DNA from: Patagioenas fasciata
Taxonomy: Eukaryota > Chordata > Aves > Columbiformes > Columbidae
DNA: 64,000 nt
Assembly: GCF_037038585.1 (NCBI RefSeq)
Contig: NC_092541.1
Span: forward strand, 2,291,445 to 2,355,444
Reading direction: 5' to 3'
Below the pieces are notes generated by a model, which worked only from the letters and a program-made list of their open reading frames with translations, made no database searches and was not told the origin of the DNA. Position numbers and translations under genes: made by a program. Positions 51,505 to 64,000 of the stretch are shown here, one piece after another (position 1 is the first letter of the stretch; every line of letters starts with the position of its first letter).

Positions 51505-51959
51505 GGCGCGGGGCTGCCGGGGGGCGGGGCGTCCGGCGGGAGGCGATGGCGCGAGGGCAACGCGCAGCGCTGGGAACCGGGAGGTCACCGGTTCTAACCC
51601 CGCCGGGGGCACCGCGACCCCGCGGCGCTCCGGGAACCGGCCGCTGTGTCACGGCCCGGGAGGAGCCTCCGCTCAGGGACACCCCGGGAGTAACGGCGGC
51701 CGGTGGGGGGGCGGAAAACACCCCGCTCACCGCTGCACCGGGCCGGGTCCCCGGGGAACCGCGCCCGCAGGGACAGGGGGTCCCGGGTGCTCCACGCCGC
51801 TCAGCCGCCTCCTTTACTTCAGATTTTCCCGCTAACGCTTTAAACCTTTTGGGTTGTTTTTGTTCTTGTTTGGTTTTGTTTGTTTTTCCTTTTTTTTTAA
51901 TCCCCCCTACCGAACGGCACCGGCGCCGCCTTCCCCCGCCATCTCGCCGGCTTCCCCTC

Positions 51960-52050
51960 AGCGCCGCGCCGGAAGTGACGGCACTGAGCGGCGCCCGCGC
52001 GCGGTGATGACGCACATCCAGGCCCGGTAGCGGCGGAGCAAGCGGCAGCG
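51960..52050 (+). promoter_or_regulatory. CWC25 promoter
   Basis: This CpG-rich stretch has an ETS-type site CCGGAAGTGACG at 51969-51980 and an ATF/CRE-like TGATGACGCA at 52005-52014, immediately before the start codon. Both are typical of housekeeping genes. Confidence 0.65.
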
Positions 52051-55000
52051 ATGGGGGGAGGCGACCTGGTGAGGAGCGGCCGGGCCCGGGGGGGCGAGAG
52101 GGGTTGAGAGGGGCCGGGAGGGGCCGGGAGGGGCTGGGTGGTCCCTCCGGGGCTGGGTGGTCCCTCCGGGGCTACGGGGCCGGCCTGCGCTCGGGCTGGC
52201 TTCCAGCGGGCACCGGGCCCGGGAGGCGCGGGTCGGCCGGGGCCTGCGGCCGTTCCCCGGGCCCCAGCGGCTCTGCGTGAGGCGGGAACGAGCGTGTCGC
52301 GTTGTCCAGGCTGCCGAGCAGACCCTTCCCGTGGCCACCGGCGAGGGGAGCTCCGTGGGGACCCTTGTTTAACGGTCCTGGTGTCCCCGTCCCCCCCTTA
52401 CAGAACCTGAAGAAGAGCTGGCACCCCCAGACCCTGCGCAATGTGGAGAAGGTGTGGAAAGCCGAGCAGAAATATGAAGCCGAACGCAAGAAGATCGAGG
52501 AGCTGCAGCGGGAGCTGCAGGAGGAGCGGGCGCGGGAGGAGATGCAGCGATACGCCGAGGACATGGGCACCGTCAGGTGAGGGGCTGAAGCTGCCCTGTG
52601 AGGAGAAGCTGCCGAATCCATGTACACTGCCATTAAGTTGTAAAAGACGTACCCATCATTAACCAGTTGACGTGAGATAAATGTTTTCTGACCCCCCGCA
52701 AAACAAGGGGATATTTCTCAAGTTTTAGATCCTTCTGCATGACGAGAGGGAGACAGAAGATTAAGCAGTACATTGTTTAGAAGCAGAGTGCTTCGTTTAT
52801 ATTTAATAATTAGTAGGTGTCTTGTAAGTAAGAAACTAAACAATTATAACTAACATCCTCAATTATTTCTTAGTATAGATGTATGTCAAAGTTTTCAAAA
52901 AGTGTAATGCATATGTAATAATTATGTGAATATAAGCAACATAAGAGCATCCAGACACTGGAACACTTATGGAGGATGATCCACAGTGTTCCCCAGTGCT
53001 GATAAAATAAATAATGCCGCTTAACAGTATCATTGACTCTACTGTTAAGCTTTTTTCCCTTTGTTCCACCTGGGCGACCTCCAGGGACACATTCTGTGCG
53101 ATGAGGGGTGCAGGTGTTCCAGGCGCCCCTGTGAGAGCCGTTTCCACTCACCTTCATAAGCCAATGCCTTAAAATTTAACTTTAGAGCTGTGAGACCAAA
53201 AATAAGATGCTGTCGTTTGTAATAGGAAGCGGGAAGAGAAGCTGGAGTGGATGTACCAGGGTCCCGGGGGCATGGTGAACAGAGAGGAGTATCTCATGGG
53301 TCGCCCCGTGGACAAATACGTCTTTGAGAAGGCGGAGGACAAGGACGCAGGTTGTTCCAGTGAGACGGGGCTTCTCCCAGGCTCCATTTTCGCCAGGTCG
53401 GGGGCCAACTCTGTCCTTGACATGGCCAACAAAATCCGGGAGGATCCGCTTTTCATGATAAGGTACGAAATGTGGGGCTGAAAGCGATGGGAGAGCTGGT
53501 TGATCTTTGTGAAGACTCTCGTGTGGCTGTTTCTGAAAGCTCTGTGTGAATTGCGTGAGCTCTGGGCTGTCGGTGGCCATCGTAAGTGCAAAGACTGTTA
53601 TTCCATGTTGATTTATCTCTACTGTCTTAGCTCCCCCATTCATGCAGACATGAATTTATCTGCTCTGCTCTAAGAGTTCAGGTATTTATTAGCGTTGTAG
53701 GCAGATTGATGGTAAAAGGACAAATTTTTGTTTATCCTACTTTGTTGCACTCTTAAGTGGAGAAGGAAAGGACAGATTCCTTCTTAGTTCCATCTGGTTT
53801 TGCCTGTTCTTCTGCTCTTTAAGGTCTTAGAGCTTGCATGTGATTGGTGTCTTTCATGAAAATATCATTGCAGTTATTTGAAAATACTAATATATATATA
53901 TTTGGTTTTGCTTTAGAAAGAGGGAAGAAGAAAAGAAGAGAGAGGTTTTGAATAATCCTGTTAAAATGAAGAAAATCAAAGAACTGGTAGGTGTATCTCA
54001 GTGCTCCTTTAAAGCACAAAATACACTGAGCCAAGGAGACGATCGAAGGTCCAAATTAGTATTGTTTAGGAGAAGGGGCTGAGTTCTGTTTCCTGAGTCT
54101 TTCACAGAAAAACAGAATTAATTCAACTTTCTATAATCCGGATATTATAGAAGAAGGTTCCTTATCAGTTTCTCAGAAGGAATTAATTTCTCTTCCTTTC
54201 CAATTCAGTGTTCTTTTATTCTTCTGGTGTGGGTTTATTTTAGGTAGTGATTTGTTGCTTTAGTGCCACAGAGTGATAAGCTCCTTGGTTTTGAGAGAAG
54301 GCCGTGTTAAATGGCTTTAGATTTGTTCCAGGAGCCTTCCCACCACAAACTCTGTTACGTTGCCCTGTGATACTGGCTGCCCAAGCGTAGAGACAATAAT
54401 TAGTACTAATGAGATGATGTCTTGCTTTACAGCTGCAAAACAGTTTAGATAAAAAAGAGAAGAAAAAGAAGAAAGAGAAGAAGAAGAAGCACAAGAAACA
54501 TCGCCGGCGCAGCTCCAGCAGTGAAAGCGACAGCAGTGAGGAGGAGTGGAGCAAAAACAAGTACGTTTTCAGATTTTGTAGTACAAATACCTTGTCTCTT
54601 GGTTAAATTACCTGTTTTTCATGTCCTCTCTTTTAGTTTTATCTTTCTAATTAATGCTCTTAATTGGCCTGAATGTTTCTGTATTGTTACTTTATTGGTT
54701 TTGCATTGTCAAATTACTTTTATGACATCTTAATATTAAAAACTTAAACTTCATCTGCTTCAAAAGCACTATTGTGTTTTCTGTTCAGGTCTCAGAAGAG
54801 GACGATCAGTTCCTCCTGGAAACCGGCTCTTCCCAGAGCCCCAGGATATGGTTTGCAAGTACGTACGTGGATTTTCCACAGCTACCCCGAGTTAGGGAAG
54901 AGCAGGAGTTTTGGGTAGTTCGTTGCAAGGCAGCTTCACTGCTGGAAGAGGATGATGAGGGGAACGTGATCTAATAAAGTTCGGATTTAATCTGGAGCCA

Positions 55001-57278
55001 CCTAAGCCCTGAAATTAAAGCTGTGCAGATCCCACTGCGACTTTTGTCTGCTCTGAATTCAAGTTAAGTTTTACTTAGTTTCTTTTCAAATACTCTGCTT
55101 GACTATTTTGGCAGCTTCATTTGCTGAACATTGCACAGAAATAATCTCTTCAGACACAGGTTTTAATAAAAACCTAGGAAGTGAGATAAGTCAACGCGAA
55201 CCTTCCTGTGTTTAGGCTGGCCTGGTGTCTCCTTTGTGGCCTCAGGTTGTTGTTTCAAGACATCTCTCTTGAAAAACGCTTTTGAATTCCAGGTTAGAGA
55301 CTCGGAGCAGAGCCACAGGTCCCGGAGCTCCCCAGCTCCCCAGGACAGGGTCCCCCACAAGCACCGCGATCGCTCCAGGTCCAGGAGCCCGTCCCGTTCT
55401 CCTCAGAGACGCTCCAGCAAGAAGAATTCGGAACAATCTGGCTGCAGGGGGTCGAGATCTCCTTCTAGACACAGCAAACAGTGAGTGTGGTGAACATGGG
55501 TGGTGTCAACCCAGGGCTGCTGCCGGGGGGGTTTTCTAGAACCAAAATCTGTCTTCTTTCATCTCCTTCTACCACTGCAGTGTTGTGGCCTCGTTATTGC
55601 TCAGTCCTGGCTGTAAAGGTGAGAGCTGTGCGGTTATACAAGAGCCCAGAAATTCTTGGGGGGTTCATGCTGTCTGCAATTGCGCCTTCATTTGGGACCC
55701 CCCCCTTTGTAGGTGCACCCCTTGGGTTTAGTGACTTTGGGCAAACAATTCTCTTGAAGATCTATTTATCGTGGTTTAATTATCTTTACTAAGTGCTGAT
55801 AAAATCAGGTACCAGGTATTTATTGTTTGCTGATGGAATAATTGAAACTGAGTAAAAATAGATGGATATATGGACATAAATATATAAAAGACATATGGAA
55901 ATCTGCAGTATATTGCTTTTGAAGTGGAAGGGTAACAATCCTGCATAGTGGGGGACATGTGAGTTTCAGAACGTGTATGAAGAGTGTGGGGAACACTTAC
56001 AGGTGTGAGAATGCGTGTTTATCTGTCCTGATGAGGGTGTTCCTGGGTTACAGACACGGCGGTCGGGAGGAGAAGGGGAGACCGAGAAGCCCTTCCCCTA
56101 AAAAGAGCTACAGGCGGCAGCGCAGTCCGGGCTACACGCGGTAAGCAAGATTCGTCCCTGTGCTTTTGAGTGGAAGCGGCTCTGGGGCCGGTGAAACAGC
56201 TGAAGGAACCAAATTTTGTTCCGCTAATGAAAATCTATTGGGTCAGATGTCCAGAAAATAGGGCAGAGAGTCTTAAAGTGCTCAGTTTGGTGCTTTTGAA
56301 TGTTAGTTAATGTCTTGGACAACTTCCCAAAGCAGCTCCCATGGTTGATGGTTCTCCGTGCACAAGGTGGTGACATGAAATCGGTCTCTGTCCCCTGGAC
56401 ATTCTGTTTCACTGTCATCAGGAAAATATGACCTTACCAGCATCATCTTACCACTCAATTAAAACCAAGGAGGCTGAAAAGAGGAGGAAAACAGATCTTG
56501 CCAGGGGCGGGGTAAAGCAGAATGTTTAGACCTGTACAGATGTGCTTTGCTGATCGGGTACCAAAGAAAAAGAATTGTTCAAACCCCCTAATTTGGAGGA
56601 TTATAAATTATTAAAGAATGGGAAGTGAGAGGGGGCTGGGGCCCAGCGCTGTTGATTCCCAGCAGCGGCGTTTTCCACACAAATAGGAAGATTTCTCCAG
56701 AGGAGCTGGAGCGTAAGCGCCAGGAGATGATGGAAAACGCCAAGTGGCGGGATGAGGAAAGAGCGAACAACCTCAGGAAACACCGGAAGGAGGAGGAGCT
56801 GGAGCGAGAGCTGGAGAAACTCGACTCCCGAGATGGGAAATTCTTCAAGTGAGTGTTTTGTTATCTGCGTTTTCATTCCAGGGAAATACGAGGAGCGAGT
56901 AATGGCCTGGAAGTTTGAGGTGTTTCAGATTATGATATAAAATCTGACTTTGCTGTGTTGTCTGGTAGAACTGGTGACATCTACTGCTCCCAAATCCTCT
57001 TCTTAACCCAGAAGATAACTATTTCTCTTATAGCCTTGACTGTCAGACTCAGAAAACAGTTATTAATTAAGGTAGATGACTTGGAGAGGATGAATCCTAC
57101 TAAAAAATGGTGTAACGCTTGGAAAGAAGTTCTGATTTCTTTCTTCGCTTCAATTCCCTGCAGTCGCTTGAAACTGGAGAGCGCATCTACGTCCACCCTG
57201 GAAGATCGGGTGAAACGCAACATCCACTCCCTGCAGAGAACTCCCGCTGCCTTGGAAAAGAACTTTATGCAGAGATGA
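52051..57278 (+). CDS. CWC25: Spliceosome-associated protein CWC25, ten exons
   Basis: Exons: 52051-52068, 52404-52576, 53226-53462, 53917-53986, 54433-54560, 54789-54858, 55293-55480, 56054-56140, 56687-56848 and 57164-57278. They join in frame to 415 aa (human 425). The N terminus (MGGGDL, then NLKKSWHPQTLRNVEKVWKA) is the Cir_N-type domain. The conserved core follows (MYQGPGGMVNREEYLMGRPV, SETGLLPGSIFARSGANS). After it come a lysine-rich block KKEKKKKKEKKKKHKKH near residue 175 and an Arg/Ser-rich region. The C terminus is LESASTSTLEDRVKRNIHSL to EKNFMQR. CWC25 joins the activated spliceosome with Prp16-stage factors and promotes the first transesterification near the branch site. All introns are GT-AG. 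I saw no canonical AATAAA shortly after the stop. Confidence 0.97.
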
Positions 57279-58190
57279 AACTTGTTCTTCCTCTGCTCCC
57301 ATGCAGGAGTTAAAGGACACTTATTCCCCAAGGTGAGCGACCTCCAGCACAGACTCCCTGCTCACACAGACACAGTTACCAGCTCGCACACGGCGTGTTC
57401 TGGACCTTCTGGCCTCGTGAACGTGTTTGTGATGAGCGTGACCTTGCGAGCGAACCTTTGCTGGAGAGCTCGTGAGCCCTTGTCTTCTATTTTTAACGCA
57501 TTGCCAAGTCTTTTCCTTCTCTCTCCACCTTGACTGGTATCATTTTTGTATATTATTAACCAAATTCTACCAGGTGGTAACTGCTTTTTACACTGTGCGG
57601 GGTGTCCGAGGTCTTTAGATGACAGAGCAAAAGACCTATTTTTGTTAGTCCTTAAAAATCGGAGTAGGAGACATTCACATGTGAGTTAATTTAATGGAAA
57701 TGGATAAAGCTACAGGAGTTAACAGACAGAATCCCGATCGTACTGTCACCATTTCAGGTGTGGGTTTGGAGGGTGATGTTTGACAATTCTGCCAAAAGCC
57801 TGTAGCCGTTATTTGGTTGCTCACGGATCTGAATGGTGTTTGACCCAAAGGAAGCTACTTCGAAAGGAGAGGAAATCAACAGAGCGTAGCTCATACAGCA
57901 AATATTTCTCTGGGATTTTTGTAATGTAAGTCATGTGTATATGTACAGCAGTGTAGATCTTTTTTAAAAAAAATGACACTTTTTAGGTGTTCTTTGTGGC
58001 TTTTGGGAGTGGTGGGTGGGGGAGCCCTCGCTGTGGAGGTTTGGTGAGGGCCCGGGAGGCGGTCGCTGACCGTAATCGCCCCTCCTCGGATGTATCCCAA
58101 GCGCAGGACACGGTCCCGGTGCCGCCGGGCGCCGGTTGGGCTCCGCGGGGTGTCCCCGGGCAGCCCCGTCCGCGCTGCTGGCCCTTTAAA
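57279..58190. other. CWC25 3' region and intergenic spacer
   Basis: This presumably holds the CWC25 3' UTR, but no AATAAA is obvious. From about 58000 the sequence turns CpG-rich as the PIP4K2B island begins. No other gene was seen. Confidence 0.45.
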
Positions 58191-58310
58191 CGGCGGACTG
58201 TGACGTGCGTAGCGGTCCATTCATAATTCCAGGCGCCTCGCTGCTTATTGGTCCGTTCAGAAGGGGGCGTGGCATGGCCGGATACGTCACGCCAACTGGG
58301 CGAGACCATC
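58190..58310 (+). promoter_or_regulatory. PIP4K2B promoter elements
   Basis: In a CpG island there are CRE-like TGACGTGC (58201) and TACGTCAC (58283-58290), an inverted CCAAT box TATTGGT (58246-58252) and a GC-type GGGGGCGTGG (58263-58272). The spacing suits a TATA-less housekeeping promoter upstream of the start at 58876. Confidence 0.6.
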
Positions 58311-58800
58311 TCCGGGAAGAGGAGGAGGGAAGGAGGCTTGCTCTCCTTTCTCTCTCTGCCTCCGTTCAGCCCTTTCCGTTGTTCCTTTTCCCAGCACAAG
58401 CCATGCCGCCGTTATCCCCATTCCTGTCGCAGGTTGAATCGGGGACAGCCAGCGGCCAGCGCCGCGCTCCCGCTCTTTCGCAACCGGGGCTCCCCCTTTC
58501 CTCTGCGAGGACATGGTACCTCCCGCTCCCCACCTCCTCAGCCCTCCGCCATCTTGGCGCCTCCTCAGAGCGGGGCCGGAGCGCGCTCGGCCGGCGGCGG
58601 CGGCTCCTCCTCAGCGGCGGAGCGAACCACCGCGGGGGCGGGGTGGGGGAGAGCAGGAGGAGGCGGGGACGGAACCACTGCGGCAGCGGCCAGGGGGAAG
58701 CGAACGGGCCGAGCCGGACCAACGGGCAGGGGCTGACAGGGGCGGGCGGTACCACTGAGGGAAGCGGGGGGGGGGGGCGTGTGCCCGGTGGGGCGGAACC

Positions 58801-58818
58801 ATGCGGAGGCGCTGGTAG
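58801..58818 (+). other. Short upstream ORF before PIP4K2B
   Basis: ACC-ATG-C opens a five-codon frame (MRRRW then TAG) that ends 57 nt before the main start codon. If this part is in the leader, it could dampen translation. Confidence 0.4.
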
Positions 58819-58875
58819 GGGGAGCCCCGGGGAAGGGGGTTCGGTCCGGCTCCCGGTGCCGCCGCCGGGTCCGCC

Positions 58876-59052
58876 ATGGCCTCGAACTGCGCGGGGGGCT
58901 CGTCGGCGGGAGGCGTCGGGGCGGCGCTGGGCACGGCCCTGAGCGCCAGCAAGACCAAGACCAAGAAGAAACACTTCGTGTGCCAGAAGGTGAAGCTGTT
59001 CCGGGCCTCGGAGCCGCTGCTCAGCGTCCTCATGTGGGGAGCCAACCACACG
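58876..59052 (+). CDS. PIP4K2B: Phosphatidylinositol 5-phosphate 4-kinase type II beta, exon 1 only
   Basis: A 59-codon first exon ends at ACG|GTGAGC. After a Gly/Ala-rich start ([10 protein letters not shown]) it reads [20 protein letters not shown] and [18 protein letters not shown], which matches human PIP4K2B up to the NHT-INEL junction. The enzyme phosphorylates PI5P at the 4-position to PI(4,5)P2; the beta form is partly nuclear and can use GTP. The catalytic kinase core is encoded by later exons that lie beyond 64000; no second exon was found in 59053-64000. The beta identity rests on this exon plus the gene order next to CWC25; the alpha and gamma paralogues share part of the motif. 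Confidence 0.9.
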
Positions 59053-62000
59053 GTGAGCGCGGCCCTCCCGGGGCCCCCTCAGCCCCTCCCCAGCCCGAGG
59101 GTCGGGGCCCTCAGCCCACTCATCCCCCTCACCCCGCGCCCTCCATCCCCCTCACCCCGGGTCCTTCCCCTTAGCGGGCGCCCCCGCCTCCCGGATCGGG
59201 CCCTTCCCGTCTCTCCCTCAGGCGGCGCCTTTTCCCGCCCACCCAGGGCCTTCGCCCCCCGCCATCGGGGCTCTGCCCCCCACACCCTTTTTCCCCCTTA
59301 ATTCACGTTTTTCCTTCCCCCGACATCTCTTCCCTTCCCTGGATTCCCCCTCCCGGCGTGTCCATGGGGTCCCTGTTGGTCCCTTTCCCCTGGGGCTCCT
59401 TCCCCAGATCATCCCCATCCTCAGCCCCCCCGGCTCAGGGTGTCCCTCCCACACGTCCCCTTCCTCACAACTGGGGTGGCTTTAGGCTTCCCTGCTCACC
59501 CCAGTGACACCCCCAGTCCCTTGTCACAACCCCAGGGCAATCCCACAACGGTGAAGGGCCCCCCGTGTCACAGCCCACAGGTCCCACGCACACAGTGACA
59601 ATCCCGTTCCTCTAGTGGTTGCGTGGGGAGGATTACATGCGTGTCTGTTCTCCGTCCCCAAATACAAAAGGGTCTTTTTGGCCCCATCTGTCCAATCTCG
59701 TCTCCCTCCGAGTTGCGGATTCAGCTCCTGGAGCTCAGGCCACGTGTGTCCCCAGGACTCTCGGTGTCCCCAGGACTCTCGGTGTCCCTGGGCTGGCGCG
59801 AGGCTGAGGGGGGAGCTGGGACCGGGGTCCCTGGGGATGCTGCTGAAGCCTCAGCTCTTCCAGCCGCCTCCTCTGGAGCTTCCCAAGCCCATCTTTATGT
59901 TTTTCTCTGGAAACTTCTCCCTCGTCTGCGATGGCAGGCGTAAATCTCATACTGGAATTGATTTGCTCTCTGGATGCTGTTCTGGGAGAATATTCAGGTG
60001 GTCAAAGAATTCAGAAACCTCATCCCTTCCTAAATTAGTAGGCTTTGAGGGTTCAGACACCTATTTCTCCAGTGGATTAATGGGTATTTCCTAGAGAGTG
60101 AAAGGGATTTAGGTTCCATTTTTGCAGAAAGAAGTAACACGCGCAGAATTAGGATTGCGTTTCCAGCCTGCCTGATGGTGGAATGAAAGCTTCCAAATGT
60201 AGTTCAACCCGGCGCTGCCTTTCTGAGTCAAAGGATGTTCCAGGTTCTTGCTGCTCAGAGCCTTGCCCGGGAAACAGGGTAATGAATTTAATCAGCCTTT
60301 GATCAGTGGTGCTGTTCAGAGCTCTGAAGAAATGGAAATTGGTCGGATTCTTCTGACTTTCATTTCTGGCCTCTTGGGGACAGTTTGTGGTTTGATTTCT
60401 TTGTATTCTCCGTACTAGGAGCCTGGCAACTTTTTTAGGTGCTGGATTGGGACAGTGTAACTTCTGGAGCACTTCGCTGTGAAATATTTAGGTAAAGGGA
60501 GGAAGGCGAGCAGGCGGTTCTGTAGGAACTCTAAGCTAGTCATGAGATTATATCTTTGTTGAGGTTGTTTAATGTCTGGCTGTGGGACTGCGGTTTTACA
60601 AGAAGGGATGAATCCGTGGATCCCCGTGCTAGGAGCAGAAGAAAACCGCTATCAGCACAAACACGAGGCTGTGCCAGGAAGATTCTGTCTGAAAATACTT
60701 GCATTTGAGATGAACTTTTTCATGGGTGAATCAAACAAACAACCATTTTATGCAATCCACCATTTCTGTTGACTGAAGAAATTCCCTCGGGTCCATTAAG
60801 CGAGTCTGGCCGTGGTTCGGCCCTGCCTTGTGTTTAAATGAGCTCGTTAGCAGCTGGTGTGGATGCAGCAATGGGTCTGGAGAGGATCAGGAGCAGGGGC
60901 CTGGTTTCTAGAACACCAGTTCTCCGTGTTTCTGTTTAAACCATGAGCTGGTCTTGGCTGTCCCAGTGATCCCAGCTGGCGTTTAAACCCACTGAACTGG
61001 GATCAGGGTGGGGCTGGGACTGGTGTGAGCGGGGCCAAGCGTGGGTGGTGTTAGGCTGACAGCGAAATTTCAGACTGGAAAACCACAGCGGGAGGGGAGA
61101 ACTCGCACGGAGCGAAGTCACAGAGGTTCACCCTCAATTTCCGAATTTTCTGTAAAATTCAGCAAATGTGGAGGTGGTTCCCAGGGAAGCTTTGCTGTTG
61201 TCGTGGCGTTGGGAGAGGAGCTGCGGCTCCTCGGTGGTGGTTACATCCACGTTCTCGGCGCCCTGGCTGGACCCGTGTGCATGGGAACCCCAGGGAAAGT
61301 TGTCCCGGTTCTGGAAGGGAGAAGCCATCTCGCGCCAACAGCAAGATGAACACGGCGTGTGGAGCTCTGGAAACCATAGAAACGGTTGTAATGTTCTAAT
61401 TATACAAGGCGCTGGGATCCCAGTGAGTTCGGGGGTTCTTGGAGACGTGACTCTTGTTTCTGTGTGTTAAGCACACGGTTGAGTTCATAGGGGCCGTGAT
61501 GATGCTTCTCTAGTGGCAATTCATCCACTGGAAGCGATCCCTGGAGCTCTGTGGCTGTTGGCAGGGGGTCGGCATAAACAAATCCCGTTTTTGTGGAAAT
61601 GGGGAGATCTGTTGGGTGTGTGGATCTTGCCTGGGCAGCCTCCTGCACCCCGGAGGCTCCGATTATGGGCTGAGGCACCAACCGATCTCCTCAGACCTTC
61701 AGGAGCGGTGCCAGCCGGTACAAAACACAACTACTTAGCATTCAAGTGAAATGGCAAAATCGGGATTTGCAGCACGCTTCTGCCTTCTCCGCAGTGTTGG
61801 GTTTGATGTTGCCATGTTAATTCTCGCCAGAGCAGCATCTGCCACATATCAAATGTTGAAGCCCTAGAAAACTGGTGCTGGCGCGGGGTAAACAGCCGGT
61901 ATTTGTCCTTTCCAACACTTGCTGTCTGCTGCGGCTCTAATTGACCTCTGGAGAGAGCAGCATATGGCGATGGCCGTGACAGCGCCTGTTAACGATTGCG

Positions 62001-63094
62001 GCCAGCGGCTCCGAACCTTCTTCTCCCAGGACCTCCCGTTAAAACAGAAATTCCAGGAGCCCCTTTTCTTCCTGGCATACAGAGAGAAAATAAGGTTTTC
62101 CTGGGTAGATCAGCGATAAAATTGGGCTCAACTGTGTGCAACAGGGTGGCACGGACCGATTCCTCCGCCTGCGATGCTGCGTTGCTTCCGAATACTTTGT
62201 TCGGGAAGAGGTGGGTTCGCTGTCACTAGGGGATGCTTTCTTTTTTCCCTCTTAAATCACGCTGGTGTTCCCCAGAGCACCGATAAAAATTATTGACCAC
62301 AAGATTCATGCTTCCATAGACCCGCATGGGGGTTTTGTTAGCTTGGGTACTGATTAATCATGCTCTAATTCATGGCAAACAGTGATTTTCTCAAACTGTT
62401 GCCCACTTGCTGTACGGTGTTAAGCAACGGCAAAGTTTTGCTGCACATGTGGGTTTGTCGCCATGCTAGTTAAAGGATATTTCTATGTGTCTTTTACCTG
62501 CTTCCCCAGGGTATTATAAAGTTTAACTAATGCTCACCAAGTGCTGTGAGATGCCTGATTGAAGGGCTGTGAGAGGAACAAAGTATTCTTATTTTCCTGG
62601 GCAAATTCCTGTTGTAAAGAATCCGAGGGAGCAGACTCACACGCTCCATCATCTGGATCTTGTTAGTAAACAAATTGCGTTTTCCCATCAATTTACTAAT
62701 GGTAATTGCCACTTCGAGTCTCCAGTCAGGTTTTGAAACAAAATTACGTCTGGCCCATTCGTTCTAACAGCTGTCCCTGAATGACACGGAATATTGATGT
62801 GTCTTTTATTGAAAAAGGGATCGGCGTTGGTGGCGAAGCCAAATTATCAACTACAGATAAACCCAAAATTGTACTGGCTGATGTCGCTCATGAATTTGAG
62901 TGACCAGGAGGTACAAAGCGGAGGGGAGGTGGCATTTTTTCCAGCCCCATAAGGCCAGGGATGGCTGGAGATTTCTCAGCAGCGTAGGCAAAACTGAAAT
63001 GTGCTGAGTGAGGATGAAGAGCCTGGATGCTCATGGGGGAAGGGCAGAGCTGGGGAAACAGCAAAGCTGAGCCTGGGCAAATCATAAATCGCTC

Positions 63095-63140
63095 AATATT
63101 TGGGTTGGATGGGACCTTCCAAGCTCATCTGGTCCCAGAT
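63095..63140 (-). repeat. CR1-like 3' scrap
   Basis: 'gggttggatgggaccttcca' followed by 'agctcatctggtccc' resembles the CR1 3' region in reverse orientation. It is short and diverged. Confidence 0.5.
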
Positions 63141-63679
63141 GTCTGTTGGTTTGTCGAAAATGCGACTTGGTTTTAAACCCTCTGAGCTCCGTTGGGACTC
63201 TCTGAGCCTTCTGTGAGGCTGATGGGCATGTGCTGTTCATGCCACCCCTGGCCCGGGGAGGGGCAGGACCAGTGGCTTCTGTCTCTCTGCAAAATGCAGG
63301 TGACAGTGGAAAAATGCACTTTTTAGTGGTGCTTTCAGTCTGAAGGGGTCCTTGTCAGGTTGTCTGTGTTTTCTACTGAGTGAGGGAACAGAAAACTCCT
63401 GGCATTCAAGGACTGTTCAAAAACAGGGGCTGATTTTCAAGAGGATTCAAAGGCAGATTAGGTCCAAAAAGCTTACAGAAAACCAGCATCACGGTGGGTC
63501 TGGACACAGTTCCCTGGCCTGAGGAGCTTGTGCTCTAAATTAGCCATTCTTAACTTTTTCCACTTTGGGGACCTCTAAAGCTTTTGTAGATGTGGGAATA
63601 CCCCAGGCACGGGCTGCTGTACCGCACAGACCTGCTCTTCCCACTTGCTGTGCACCTCAAAATGATGCGTGACCCCTGC

Positions 63680-63757
63680 GGTGAGGGACCGAGGAGTGTG
63701 ACACTGTGAGGGACCGAGGAGTGTGACACTGTGAGGGACCAAGGAGTGTGACAGCGG
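63680..63757. repeat. 25-bp tandem repeat, three units
   Basis: Three units of 'gtgagggaccgaggagtgtg' plus 'acact', almost identical, lie in PIP4K2B intron 1. Confidence 0.9.
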
Positions 63758-64000
63758 CCACTGTCTGCTGCTACATCTCTGTAGCCGCCTCTTCCAGAAC
63801 AAAGCACCAAGCCCAAGATCTCGGTGTCCATCCTGTGGAGATCTCCAAAGCTCCAGGTACAGGCCGACTTTCCACAACTGGGTGACATCCTTTTGTGGGG
63901 GACAGACAGGTCAGACCCGTAGGAACAGGCTCCCTGGGCTCTGCACCTTGCTGTGACCTTGCCTTCTGTAGCATAAATACACAGAGACACACACTCTGCT

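Larger units (their letters stand above)
59053..64000 (+). other. PIP4K2B intron 1 (partial)
   Basis: At least 4.9 kb without a recognisable exon. It holds a CR1-like scrap near 63095-63140 ('ttgggttggatgggaccttc') and a 25-bp tandem repeat near 63680. The open frames in it show no recognisable homology. Confidence 0.7.

Noticed and set aside
51545-51618. Plus-strand sequence with a B-box-like 'ggttctaacccc' resembling a tRNA
   Set aside because: The D-arm-like and T-arm-like parts do not give a consistent cloverleaf, and the anticodon stem does not pair.
58205-58942. 245-codon plus-strand frame overlapping PIP4K2B exon 1
   Set aside because: It is a CpG-island frame in a different phase from the conserved kinase exon, with low-complexity content.

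Overview
The window looks like a bird genome, probably a GC-rich microchromosome. It carries many CR1 LINE fragments, compact introns, CpG-rich promoters and numerous GC-rich minisatellites. The gene order FBXO47 - LASP1 - RPL23 - tRNA-Cys cluster - CWC25 - PIP4K2B matches human 17q12 read in the opposite direction. I infer the class (bird) from the CR1 elements and the protein divergence; I cannot name the species.

Layout. 1-2281 is upstream sequence with no recognisable gene. FBXO47 (+) has ten coding exons from 2308 to 11252, giving 451 aa; one intron uses a GC-AG donor. 11253-15115 holds the FBXO47 3' end, an imperfect ~109-bp direct duplication and a very regular 20-bp minisatellite. A small two-exon transcription unit (-), about 16170 to 15118, appears to encode a 25-residue all-hydrophobic membrane microprotein that I do not recognise. 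This is the most interesting item here. LASP1 (-) runs from its start codon at 44847 to its stop at 19056 in seven coding exons (259 aa: LIM, two nebulin repeats, SH3). Its introns carry CR1 pieces and at least five minisatellites.

LASP1 and RPL23 are divergently transcribed, and two tRNA-Cys(GCA) genes sit in the ~870 bp between their start codons. RPL23 (+, five exons, 140 aa) is followed by seven more tRNA-Cys genes up to 51089. Six of these form a tandem array whose spacers are also duplicated. A 72-nt GC-rich tRNA-Cys-like relic lies just after it on the other strand. CWC25 (+, ten exons, 415 aa) follows, then a CpG-rich promoter and the first coding exon of PIP4K2B (+). The rest of PIP4K2B lies beyond the window, and 59053-64000 is its first intron.

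The genes are a conserved neighbourhood rather than an operon: an F-box protein, an actin-binding scaffold, a ribosomal protein, a spliceosome factor, a phosphoinositide kinase and Pol III tRNA genes. No retroviral or other virus-like element was recognised.
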